A DNA stretch of 64,000 nucleotides from Rapana venosa (lineage: Eukaryota > Mollusca > Gastropoda > Neogastropoda > Muricidae), in the NCBI GenBank assembly GCA_028751875.1, contig CM054141.1, forward strand, positions 67,531,351 through 67,595,350, read 5' to 3'. Below, in pieces: positions 31,201 to 44,200 of the stretch (the first letter of the stretch is position 1; every line of letters starts with the position of its first letter). Both the position numbers and the translations under genes were made by a program. The notes beneath the pieces are model-generated. The model saw only the letters and a list, made by a program, of their open reading frames with translations, was not told the DNA's origin and searched no databases.

Positions 31201-33789
31201 TCTAATGTTTGGTTGTTGTTTTTTAAATTTCATCTTTAGTGTTAGTTGTTTTTTTTAAGAAAAAGAAAGAAAATGTAAACACTAGGTTTTAGTGTCTTTA
31301 AGTATGTGTTTCAAGAGCAGAAATTCCATTTAGTTTTTTTTAATGTCCAGATTTAGGTGCAGGCTAGTCAGTAGAAAGATGTTTGAAGAATAGAAGGGTG
31401 AACTATTTGTGAGTGCATGCATTTTTGTGTACTGGAATTCCCCTGCATTCTTACTTCCATAGATGGATGTTTGGCTTTGCTGTGTTGTCAGAGTATTGTT
31501 TGCTGAAAGGGATTTCATGTCTGTTAGTGAGCTTTTCTTTTTGATGATGGTGATTATAATGGTGATGATTTTTGTTGTCGAACCATTGGACATATAGAAG
31601 CAAAATAATGGTACCTGTACTTTGGACATTGTTCAGCTAGTGAGTTTTCTCAACAGGGTTTGTTCATTTCTTCTGAAGAAAAAAACAAAACCTGGAAAGT
31701 GGTAATTGTACAGTTTGATTTAAATCAAGATTTCTCTTTTATGAAGGAGGGGGAGGGATTGCAAAAAGTTCAAATGAAAAAGGTGCAATTTTAACAAAAA
31801 ATAAGAAGATAAAAAAGGGGGGGAGAAGATGATTTTGTTTGGATTTTTAGGGGAAGGTTTGACATGTATGTTTTTCTTATAATCTGTACTCATTGTGATC
31901 TATTCTTTTATGACTATTGAAACAGTTTTTATGGCAATTGTTTCTTCGTTAATGGTCAAGTGTTCTCTTATATTCAGTCTTGCCTGCAGTGTTTTAACAA
32001 AACAAGTGGAGAAATATTTTCAGTGTTGATGACCCAATTGTACATTTAACTGTCAAGTATGTATGTACTCTGAAAATGTCGGGATTTAAATTTTTTTTAG
32101 AATAACCTGAATGCTATGTGTCCTCATACAAAGTTTGGTTGATTTGATTTGGGGATATAAACTTAACTTTAATACGGGTTGAATATTGTATGTGTCAACA
32201 TTTCTTTTAACCTTTGAAGTGAACCTGGGCTTCCATATATGTGATTGTGTTAGCAAGTATACTTTTTTGGGTTTTATTTTTCTCATGTGTTATTGTTCTT
32301 AACACTAACAGCTGCCTTTTATAATGCCAGGAAGTAACCCCCAATAGTAATAGTTCTTTTCTGGTATAATGATTTAGAATATATAGGCACTGTAAATGTC
32401 TGTCTATGGTAAATAATGTTTCATATTCTCTATTGATATATGTGTGTCTCCCCATGGGTAAGGCAGGGGTGGCATTACTTCATGTCTTCAAAGAGAGACC
32501 CTAGACTTCCCAATGTTCTCTGTCAGCCTGGAGTCGAACAAGAATTGCACATTTCTTATTTAAATTCAACTTCAGGCTCAACACACATTTCTCACAGGCT
32601 CCAGAGAAAAGGGCTTTATTTACAACCCAACTTCCTTCCCCATCCAGTATTCAGCAGTGGACTGGCATCGTATTACACCATCATATACAATGTTATTTCT
32701 TTGATGAGGTACCATCAGTTAAGAATCAGTCATAAAATGAAGTATTCAGATTAAGTCATATGATTTCTATTATTTTGTCCCCTACCCACTCCCGTTGATT
32801 TGCTTCCAGCCCCAACTTATTTTCACACAGTATGGTTTTCTTTTCTTTTGTTTTTTTTAAAAACCAAGCGGTGAGTTTGTGTCTGATCTGTGTGTGTGTG
32901 AACAAAGTCAGAACTAATCTAGTTGTAGGATTCTCAGTAGATGACATGATTCAGCTCAGAGTACTTACTAGGTTAGGCTTGACAATTTGTAGATCACATT
33001 TTGAGGAGCAGAAATTCTTCACCGATTGTGCACAGAGCAGGTCACCAATGTCATTCTGAGCATACATGGATCATGTTGGTGTTTTGTGATGGTGCAATTA
33101 CTGTACAGACAGTTTAACAGTAATTCAGTCAGCCCTCAATCAGTATATGTACAGTTCAGTCATATGCCTGACTCGTGCATTCGATAGTTACACAACTTTT
33201 AATAAATAATATGTATTGTGTCTACTGATCTTGTCTGTTGTTGGTGATGTATAAAGTCATTTGTAACATTTTTTTTTTTACTACATTATTAAAAACATGC
33301 ATAACTTGGAAATCTTGTGATACTTCTGGTGTGAAAATGTATGTTATGTGAACAGTGTGTTGACAAATCGTAGAAATGTATGTACATCTGTGTGGGTGTG
33401 GTTTATCCAACTTCATCAAAATGGCAGAAAAGCACTTTCCAGTAGGTGCATGTCTGCTTCTTCCTGAAGTCAGGTAGTGCTGACACCACTGGCTTACCTT
33501 AGCAGTGATCAACTTTTATTGTGGACTGGGATAACAGTGTGTGTATTACTGGTGACGTCAACACTCAATTACCATAAGTATACCTTTCCGGTATTTTGGC
33601 AGATATTGCTATTTGCTCCAATTAAGAGTTGGGGCATGAACAGCCAAAAGCCACCAACTCCAGCTGGGATTGTGAGACATCTGGCTTAAGACAGGCTTCT
33701 CTTTGAAGGGGAAGGCTTCTTCATCAGTTTCTTGCTTTGACTTGGAACAGGCAATCTGACACGCCTCAGTCCAAGATCAAAACAGCACA
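28263..33789. other. Intergenic, mostly featureless
   Basis: AT-rich, with many AATAAA words and no convincing gene on either strand. Three parallel words of TTGAGGTTCATTGTTCATAAA type occur at 29210-29470. G/T-only stretches lie at 30950-31110 and a poly-G run at 30306-30336. Confidence 0.5.
29940..30195 (+). repeat. Dispersed repeat family L, copy 2
   Basis: GTTGTTGGGCTTGCCACAAC, GCGCTCTGTCTCACTCGTCA and GCGAATCACTGTGAGACTG align with 16185-16385 and 44505-44725. It is interrupted by an A-rich insert. Confidence 0.6.
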
Positions 33790-34198
33790 AGGAGGAAGAT
33801 GGCAAGACGGTTTAGACATTCACCTGCCTAACAAGTAAACCATGAGGTTCTGGGTTCAACTTCCAGCCTTCCTCTTTCTTCCCAGTTTGACAAGAAAATC
33901 AAACTGACTGTGGAAGCCCTTTAGACGAGACTACAAATTTAGGCCACTTGTGTGAATACAAGCAGAATATCTTGCACACAAGTTAAAAACCTGTTCCACT
34001 TTTGGGAAGAGTAGGCCATTGAGTGCCAGTGGGGATGGATGACGAAATTTCAAAAACACATACTCACAGGTGTCGTGTTTGACACTACGCCCGAAGTCAG
34101 AATGCACTTACCTAAATTGGGGGGGGGGGGTGGAATGGTCGCATACACAAAAATCTCACCATCTGTGATTCTCGGAGCTTAAGCTGAGGAACGAGGGA
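33790..34198 (+). repeat. Composite SINE-like element (head, family G middle, family T tail)
   Basis: The most complete arrangement in the window. A tRNA-like head (GATGGCAAGACGGTTTAGAC, GAGGTTCTGGGTTCAACTTC) occupies 33790-33940. The G module (AGTTAAAAACCTGTTCCACT, GAAGAGTAGGCCATTGAG) is at 33957-34075. The T tail (GAATGCACTTACC, GGTCGCATACACAAAAATCT, GAGCTTAAGCTGAGGAACGA) is at 34086-34198. The same modules occur separately elsewhere. Confidence 0.68.
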
Positions 34199-34199
34199 A

Positions 34200-37100
34200 G
34201 AAGAAAAGACACAACATTAACTGTAAAGTTCTGCAGCAGGGTGTTATTGGTCAGCAAGGCACCAGAACTTCACTCTCTCTCACTCTCAGACAGACCACAT
34301 GCTGGTCACAAACACAGCCGACACTGTTCTCAGATACCTTTATTACTGTCTGTATCATGTAGTGATGAAGAAAATGAGCCGATTTTTCCTGGTCAATGAC
34401 AAAAGATGTTTTCTTGGCGCCTTGTCAACTTCACTGTCTTCCAAACATAGTCCAGTCCACGCTGCTTCAACATACATAGCTCTATAACAATAACTCATTT
34501 TATTATGTATCGTACAGACTTAAAATTGTATATTTTTTATTAAAAAAGGGTTTGGGGTTGGTTTGTTTACTCAGCTGGAAGAATGGTTCCTATTGCATAA
34601 ACTTTTGGCATTTTCAGGGTTTTTTTTTTTACTTCAGTTCAGCTTTTAAACATCTGTTTTAACAGGAAAGCATATTTACAACTGCCTGACTTTTCATCCT
34701 GAGTGAATAAAAGTAAACATCGAGTACCAATGCCCATGATTTAGGCACACAGAGATTTTTACTTTACACCCACACCTTTCTTTGATACCCACAAAATCAG
34801 GGGGGTAAAAACTAAACAAAGCAAAAACTCTCATAGAAAACAGATTACTGTATGATCCGAACACTGCCACATCATATAACAGACACTATGCAAAAAGGTT
34901 TTCCAGGTCACTCGCTACTGCCAAGATGTGACAGCCAGTATAACTATGTATTCTATATTGCCATTCATCATGATAAGGATTAGTTTAGTTCATTTTTATT
35001 TGGTGTGTAAACACAGTTCATATCAACATCAGAGTCAAGTGGATCTTTACAACACTAATGCTACCTCAACTTTTCTAACCAACATACTACTGATTGTAAC
35101 AAACAAGTACCTCTGGCAGCGTTTCCTGGTTATTACCCCATCTTTAAGTACCATTACTTATAACTTTGTTGTTCCTCCATCCCTAATACCATTATAACTG
35201 TTCCCCCCACCCCAAAATAACCATTCTTGTGACTCGGACTGTCATTATCCTATCCCAAAATACCATTTCTTATAACGCTCCATCCCAAAATTACTAGTAC
35301 CATCCCATTACTCCATCCCAAAATGCCATTGTTTATGACTATTGTCCCATCATAAAAAAGACCAGTTTCTTAGTCACTTTTCATAAATCCCATCCCAAAA
35401 TATGTCTTAGTAACTCTTGTTATTACCCAATCCCAAAACATAAACTCTTCCATCCCATCCTAAATTTTTCAACTCCTTTAACCTGGTCATCACCCCATCC
35501 CAAAACTATTTTTCGAAGGAACTGTGTCTCCTTGACTGATATTCGAACAGCAAACTAAAGGTAGCTAGCACTCACACTACATGAGAGAGAGAGAGAATAG
35601 AATTCAAATTCTGAAGATGAAAAAAATATGACCAGACATAAAATGAGCAACAACAATAACAACAAAAGAAAAATGAACACACACACACACAAAATTGTGG
35701 AAGAAACATACAAATGTATTGCCAAAACATAATGGCCACAGACTTTGCCAGGCCTAGCCTTCAAATGGCTTTACCCCACTGACTGTCTAAGCCACTTAAC
35801 AACACTCGTCAGTCCCTATCAGCAGCAGCAACAAGAATACCTCAAAAACGAGTTGCCTCCTCATTTAGAAAAGGAAGACTTGGCGCCAAAGAATGCAGTT
35901 GGTGTTATCTTGCCATGGATAGCAAGAGGCAATACATGCTGAGTATAGTGGCGTATACAATATCATCGTCAGTTCACTTCCTACACCGCTGCACTTGTTG
36001 CTCTGACAGCGCTGTTCTCCGGGTCTGGGGAAGAAGGGCAGGGAGGGGTAGCTGTACAGCGGGAAGGGGGATGTGTGGCTGGAGTTTTGAACTGTACACC
36101 ATCACTCCATGTCTGGCAGCCACAGGGCAGGGTCACTGGGAGAGGATACAGTACTACAGCGGTGCAGGGGTTGTAGTATACATTGTCAGCACTTTTTACA
36201 TCCAGCACACACGCACACACACACACACAAGTCTGGTCTCTAGCCTACTGCCATCCTTTTTTTCCTTTTTTGGGGGGGAACAATCACAGACATGTATTTG
36301 AGGGAGTACTAACAACGTGACAATAGTTAGCGTCAATATACATTCCAGATTATACAAAATATGTACATCTACCTTGCCTTTACCTGCCATTTGGAGCAAG
36401 TGTCGGTAGTGACACCAATCACTACAAGCTATTCACCTCGTCAGTCCTGCCAGGAGAACAGGGAATAGATTCATGAATGCTCCCTTGTTTTTCTTTAAAG
36501 TCTGTACATTATTCTGGTCCAGCAAAACTGATGACATTATCTGTGGATAATGTATGATTTGAAAATCACACTAATTCAACAGCCAAGAAGTAAGACTCTT
36601 CAAAGGGTTACTCATTATGAAACAAAACTGGACTTGGATATTTAAATATTTCCTTATGACTGATCAAAACTGCACTTTCTGTGCATCTTTTCAATGCTGA
36701 AAAGTAAAATCTTTTCTGTAAAAACAACCCCCAACAGAAAGAAGCTCCTAAAAAACATGCACAGAATTACAAATCGTAAATCCTTACATAAAATCGTCTG
36801 CCACTATTTCTCCTATGTTTTACTACAGTGTTATCAGCAGAGCAGTTGTTACCAGTCATGATTCCTTAAAAACCTGAAGTGGGTTGTGCTGACCTAGATC
36901 AGGGAGAGTTGCACTCACGACTCTCACAGTGAACTCTGACAGCAGAGAATAAATATTAAAAACATCTTGAATCAAACTTACCTGTCACCATTATTCTGAT
37001 ACCATTTGGACGTAGTCATCTACAACACTGTGTGTCAAACTAAACTAATGGCATCAACATAGCCCAGACCGATACCTATAAAACTGTGTGTGTGTAACTG

Positions 37101-39895
37101 ACCTATCATCATCCGGGCCCGTACTGTTCAGGCTCTCTACACCACGCATCAGATATTAGAGTGAACTTGACAATGGAGTAACTCTTACTGTCCAAGGTTT
37201 ACACTACACTACACTACACTTCAGCCTGGCCTGTGGGCAGGGAAGGGCAGGGCAGGCAGTGAGCATTCTGGGAACTGGTCATATGGCACCATGAACAAGA
37301 CAACGGCCTGCACTACACTACACCACACTACACTGTACTGCACTACACTGCACTCTTCTGCTACAGGACAACTACACTACCTGTCCTCGACGACTGTAGA
37401 ACAGGCACCGATCTCTGGGTGGAAATCTACCCCACCCATCCCCAGTTACTTCACAATATTTTACAGACTTCGGGCAACAAACTACTACTCTTTCAATTCT
37501 AAAAAAGAAATGACTGCATTCAAAAACAGCTGACTTTAAGTTAAGGACTTTGAGGGGGGGGGGGATGGATATTTCATGTGTGACATTAACTCTTTAGTAT
37601 CACACTTTGACAAAGTCATAAAATTATTAGTAGGGATGTACAGGAATTTCTAGTCTTTGTAATCCAGTTAAACACTTTCATGCTCATCGGGACATGTTCA
37701 ACATTTTCAACAACTGAAAAAGGACAAAAAGCTGCTTCTCCCAATGTGTACCCAGAGATCACATGTCTGTTGACAAATTGCACAGTAGTCACTACAGACA
37801 GTTGTCATGACACCCCCGCTATGCCCTAAAATAGATTTTTGTTTAAAAAAATACACTTTAGAAATAAGTCCACCTGAGACTGCAGAAAAGTGTTCACGTT
37901 AAAACAAACTTGAGCAGTGAATGATATGCATCCATTCAAACTGCCTTTAAACAGGTATTGGAAACAACAGAAATCTGCCTGTATTATCCAAAGTTCTGGA
38001 AAAGTTGTGAACAAAATGGTGTCTGTAAGTTCTGTTAATTGCAAAAGAAAAGAAAACACCCCACCCTAATCAAAGAGTAGTAGACACCTGTATCACGATG
38101 CCTGGAGTCAGGCAGGTGTGGCTGTGTATGAGCCACTGGAGGAGGTGCACAATGAGGCGCATGGTTTACACACCCACACAGCTCACAGTCACTTCCAGGA
38201 CAACTCAAGGTTACAACAATGCTGGACAACCATTTTTCTCACATGATTTGAATCCACTGTGAATTTAGCAGATGTCGAACAGTCATGATAGTTAGATATT
38301 ATGCAGGTCAATTGTAGAATTTTTTTTTATTGGGGACTACAAAATGTCTTTATTTTAAGTGAAATTTTGTATCTAAAACTTTTGCACTTCCTCTAAATAT
38401 TTCACAGAAAAACTATCCAAGAGCATGAAAGTTGTTCTTGTCAAAAAACAACCAACCAACCTATGTGAACATGTCATCCAGACTTAAGATTAAGTGGCTC
38501 CACTATGTAACTGTGGGGCATGGATTGATTTTTATACTTTTTTTGGTTGTAATTTCATTCAGTGCTGACCAGCCCAAATTCATTTTAAATCTTAAAACTG
38601 CATAATCTGAATTTTATGTGTGTGATAAGAACAACACTTTTCACACCCTGTCAACACATTTCAGTCATACCCCACAAGTTCAAATCCACCATGAGGTGTC
38701 ACCACTGAACCCCATCCACACCACACCACACATGTCTACATGTATCTCCCTCCTCATGCAGAGCAACATGAACAACAAGGGGAGGGTGAGTAAAGGGAAG
38801 TAGTGGAGTAACCTGTTTGACACAGACCACAACCCGTAACCAACAAAAAATGCTTCAGCTGAACAGTATGTTATGCGGATGACAAGGCCCACGTCAGGTT
38901 TGAGTCCAACAAGGAGTTCCCAGACAATACGTCACGACACACACACCAGACATGTAAACATACATACAGGCAACAGTCTGCAGGCCCCACGAGGTAAACT
39001 GGCTTGCTGCTATCACGGCCCACCAAGAGCAGGTTAAATGCAGAGGCGATTATTATGGCTACATCACTCTTGATAATCAACACTGACAATGAGCACACCT
39101 GTGCTTCGTCCGACTGAGGCAAGCAACCACATTTGTCACTAGGAACTGCCAGTGTTAATGTATGTCAGGTACACACACTGTTCAAACTGAACTAATCAGC
39201 ACAGTTTACATATTTACAGTTTGAGTTATTCACGGCTGGCTTAAAACGCTGAACTGATCTGTGCTATTTACATCCAGAGTTGTTTTTTCAGTAAATGACT
39301 TAACTTCAAGCTAAGAAAGAGCCTAGCTACAAACAGAAGAAATAAATATGCTGCCGATACATACATGTATATATATAATAATAATAACAAGTGCAGAGTG
39401 AATGTGACCATCCTATTATTGCACATAATAAACACCACATTCACTGCTGTTAATAATGCCACTAGCTCTTCTTCATCATTTCATTTTCAATTACTAATTA
39501 ATTTGACATGAAAACTTTGGGGATTTGTTGTTTTGGGGTGGGGTGGGGGGTTGGTTTGTTGGGAAAGTTGTCATCATATTTGAATCATTCACCTATGATG
39601 CTTGTAAAATGTCCATAATCTGCAATAACATTTCTGTTCGCTTGAATGCTTTGTTCTTTAAAAAAAAGTCTCTGGTTCCTTGAATGCAACAGCTGAAATT
39701 AATCATAAAATCAAATGTAAAAGGAAAAAAAAGGTAAATAAATGAAACACTGACTTTAAAATGGTAAAAGTTACTTGCAGATTAACCTGTGATAAAATAT
39801 TTCATACAACATGATTTGTAGGCAACAGGGCTGGAGTGTCTTTTAAAATAAAAATAAAAACCTGATTAGTTACAATGCAGTTGTTTATATATCTA
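34200..39895. other. Intergenic / probable 3' UTR of the minus-strand gene
   Basis: No coding signal. A degenerate array of CATCCCAAAATACCATT-like words spans about 35130-35500. TTTATT (AATAAA on -) is frequent, so the DLC1-like transcript end cannot be placed. (CTACACTACA)n lies at 37200-37350. Confidence 0.45.
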
Positions 39896-39897
39896 AG

Positions 39898-39928
<31 letters not shown>

Positions 39929-41111
39929 CAGCAACAGCTGTGGAAGGGTGTGATGCACCGCAGCTGGTCAACCAACTCCACACACCGCTGAGAATGGTCA
40001 CTCCACAGCCAAAGTCACCGTGTCCCTCCCTCCCTACCCCTTCCAGCAGGGTGAGTGGCCTTCACTCTCTCTCTGTTCACACTTTTCCTTCTTCGAGTTT
40101 TTACCTAACAAACATGATCAATAATTTACACCTTCATGTGCACCAATATTTTCACCTTGTCAGTGTTCAAAGTCAATCCATCCCTCCTATGGCCAAATTT
40201 CTTGTTGCTTTCCATGTCTGTTTACAAGGTCTTCGTTTTCTTTTCTTTTCTTTGCTAAAACCACACCTAGTTTCTTTTCTTTCACCCTGGCACCCAAACA
40301 CTTGTCACTAAAATGTCTCAGCAGCAGCAGCAGTGCAGAAACTGATGTAGCAGTCATGGGGGATGCTGAGGATCTTCACTACAGTGTGCACATCTGGTCA
40401 GTGTGGACTTCTCTGCTCTATCCTTTCTCCAACACTTTTCACTACAGTACACAACTCGTGGACCAACACTTCACTTGTGGCTTTTCCTGAACACAGCGCA
40501 GCCTCTAACAGAGCAGTCTATCCTACATACAACTGCAGCACATCAGTGCAGGCAGTCTTCACATCACCGATGAATCCCATGCAGCCAGAAGTTCAGATCA
40601 GCAGCCTCCCTGAGAGGCACAGTCTGTTCCACTCACGTCTGTCTGACCAGTCTGCATCCATCTCAGCATCCCGCCTGCTGCTGCTGCTGCTGCCAGCACT
40701 CCATACCCACACTCTGTCACAACTGAAGGCTTTCGCTGCTTCAGGTCGCTTTCTTCCAGCATGACCGTGTTTGTGCCCACAGAGGGTGAAACTTGACCAC
40801 CTAGCATTCAGTGACCCATGCCAAGAATCTGAAGTCCACGAAGATGAAAGTGATGATGATGGTGGTGATGATGATGATATGAACACCTGGTGCACTCATG
40901 TCACTGTCCATGCCCCATCCATAACCTTCTGATGTTTCTGCCCCGTCAACATAAACACTGGGTTTTTTTCTGAATCATGATCATCCCCCATTCTCTCCAA
41001 CCTCCATGCACACAGAAGATAATGATGTAGTGATGTTGGCAACCACAATGTTTGGAAGACACTCCTGTGAGAGATGCACCACAGAACTGCAGGAAATCTC
41101 CACCGAAAATG
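39896..41111 (-). other. Probable proximal 3' UTR of the DLC1-like gene
   Basis: Sequence directly downstream of the stop at 41112. More GC-rich than the rest of the intergenic region, with CAGCAG and GCTGCTGCT runs (40318-40333, 40677-40694). A TG microsatellite at 39904-39928 closes it. Open frames here are short and overlapping, with no family match. Confidence 0.45.
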
Positions 41112-41226
41112 TCACACTTTGGTTTCTGGCCCCTCAGCCTCCTGACGAAAGGAGTCCCTCAGTCGGTCCAGGTAGTTTGCTGACAGGTGCCCAAACACTC
41201 GATTGTACCACTCTGGGCACCGGCCT
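41112..41226 (-). CDS. DLC1-like exon 11: START C-terminal helix and stop
   Basis: Residues about 1098-1135, with a TGA stop at 41114-41112. The acceptor is TTGCTTGCAG just above 41226. It encodes GRCPEWYNRVFGHLSANYLD and RLRDSFR, the family's terminal helix. The acceptor abuts a 2.6-kb tandem array. Confidence 0.93.
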
Positions 41227-44200
41227 CTGCAAGCAACACACACACACATTGCTATAGAACACTGGGGAAAACATAGGGAACACACACACACTCTGCTATA
41301 GAACACTGGGGAAAACATAGGGAACACACACACACACACACTGTTATAGAACACTGGGAAAACATAGGGAACACACACACACTCTGCTATAGAACACTGG
41401 GAAAACATAGGGAACACACACACACACACACTGTTATAGAACACTGGGGAAAACATAGGGAACACACACACACACTGTTATAGAACAATGGGGAAAACGT
41501 AGGGAACACACACACACTCTGCTATAGAACACTGGGGAAAACATAGGGAAAACACACACACACACACTGCTATAGAACACTGGGGAAAACATAGGGAAAA
41601 CACACACACACACACTGCTATAGAACACTGGGGAAAACATGGTGAACACACACTGCTATAGAACACTGGGGAAAACATGGTGAACACACACACACACACT
41701 GCTATAGAACACTGGGGAAAACATGGTGAACACACACACACACACTGCTATAGAACACTGGGGAAAACATGGTGAACACACACACTGCTATAGAACACTG
41801 GGGAAAACATGGTGAACACACACACTGCTATAGAACACACACACTGCTATAGTACACTGGGGAAAACATGGTGAACACACACTGCTATAGAACACTGGGG
41901 AAAACATGGTGAACACACACACTGCTATAGAACACACACACTGCTATAGAACACTGGGGAAAACATGGTGAACACACACACTGCTATAGAACACTGGGGA
42001 AAACATGGTGAACACACACACTGCTATAGAACACACACACACTGCTATAGAACACTGGGGAAAACATGGTGAACACACACTGCTATAGAACACTGGGGAA
42101 AACATGGTGAACACACACTGCTATAGAACACTGGGGAAAACATGGTGAACACACACATACACTGCTATAGAACACTGGGGAAAACATGGTGAACACACAC
42201 ACACACTGCTATAGAACACTGGGGAAAACATAGTGAACACACACATACACTGCTATAGAACACGGGGGAAAACATGGTGAACACACACACACTGCTATAG
42301 AACACTGGGGAAAACATGGTGAACACACACACACACTGCTATAGAACACTGGGGAAAACAGTGAACACACACTGCTATAGAACACTGGGGAAAACATGGT
42401 GAACACACACACACACACACTGCTATAGAACACTGGGGAAAACATAGTGAACACACACATACACTGCTATAGAACACGGGAGAAAACATGGTGAACACAC
42501 ACACACACTGCTATAGAACACGGGGGAAAACATAGTGAACACACACATACACTGCTATAGAACACTGGGGAAAACATAGGGAACACACACACACTGCTAT
42601 AGAACACTGGGGAAAACATAGGGAACACACACACACTGCTATAGAACACTGGGGAAAACATAGGGAACACACACACACTGCTATAGAACACTGGGGAAAA
42701 CATAGGGAACACACACACTGCTATAGAACACACACACTGCTATAGAACACTGGGGAAAACATGGTGAACACACACTGCTATAGAACACTGGGGACAACAT
42801 GGTGAACACACACTGCTATAGAACACTGGGGAAAACATAGGGAACACACACACTGCTATAGAACACTGGGGAAAACATAGAGAACACACACACTGCTATA
42901 GAACACACACACTGCTATAGAACACTGGGGAAAACATGGTGAACACACACTGCTATAGAACACTGGGGACAACATGGTGAACACACACACTGCTATAGAA
43001 CACTGGGGAAAACATGGTGAACACACACACACACTGCTATAGAACACTGGGGAAAACATGGTGAACACACACTTTATCCTCATGCTACTATACCAATATG
43101 TTTAAAACTGGGGGAAACATGGTAAACACACAACACACACTTTATCACCACACTGCTATAGAATACTGAGGGAAACATGGTAAACACACAACACACACTT
43201 TATCACCACACTACTATAGAACACTGAGGGAAACATGGTAAACACACAACACACACTTTATCACCACACTGCTATAGAATACTGAGGGAAACATGGTAAA
43301 CACACAACACACACTTTATCACCACACTACTATAGAACACTGAGGGAAACATGGTAAACACACAACACACACTTTATCACCACACTGCTATAGAATACTG
43401 AGGGAAACATGGTAAACACACAACACACACTTTATCACCACACTGCTATAGAATACTGAGGGAAACATGGTGAACACACAACACACACTTTATCACCACA
43501 CTGCTATAGAATACTGAGGGAAACATGGTGAACACACAACACACACTTTATCAACACACTGCTATAGAATACTGAGGGAAACATGGTGAACACACAACAC
43601 ATGGTGAACACACAACACACACTTTATCACCACACTACTATAGAATACTGAGGGAAACATGGTAATCACACACTTTATCAACACACTGCTATAGAATACT
43701 GAGGGAAACATGGTAAACACACAAAACACACTTTATCACCACACTGCTATAGAATACTGAGGGAAACATGGTGAACACACAACACACACTTTATCACCAC
43801 ACTGCTATAGAATACTGAGGGAAACATGGTGAACACACACTTTATCACCACACTGCTATACTGATGTGTTTTGTTTTTTTCACTGTGGAATCAGTCATTT
43901 CTACCTTTCCTCTCTCAAAGCCTGTTTCTGCTGGTGTGTGCGCTCACGCGCGCGCGTATGTGTGCATGAGCGTGAAAGTGTTTGTGCCAAGACACTGAAC
44001 GAGAAAGAGAGAGAAAAAGCAAGTGTACGTGTGGGCATGTGGTAAAAGTCAGCACATGATGAAAATAAAAAGTGTGTGAGAGCAAGAGTATATGCACATG
44101 CCACGCATGCACGTACATGTGTGCAAACATACACAACCAGCTCCTGCCCATAGATACAAGAAAAAGGCAGGCATCCAGCGATACAAAGAGCGTGGTGATG

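Noticed and set aside
41112..43083. Series of minus-strand frames CVFPMFSPVFYSSV
   Set aside because: Translation of the tandem array; only the 41112-41226 end is coding, as DLC1-like exon 11.
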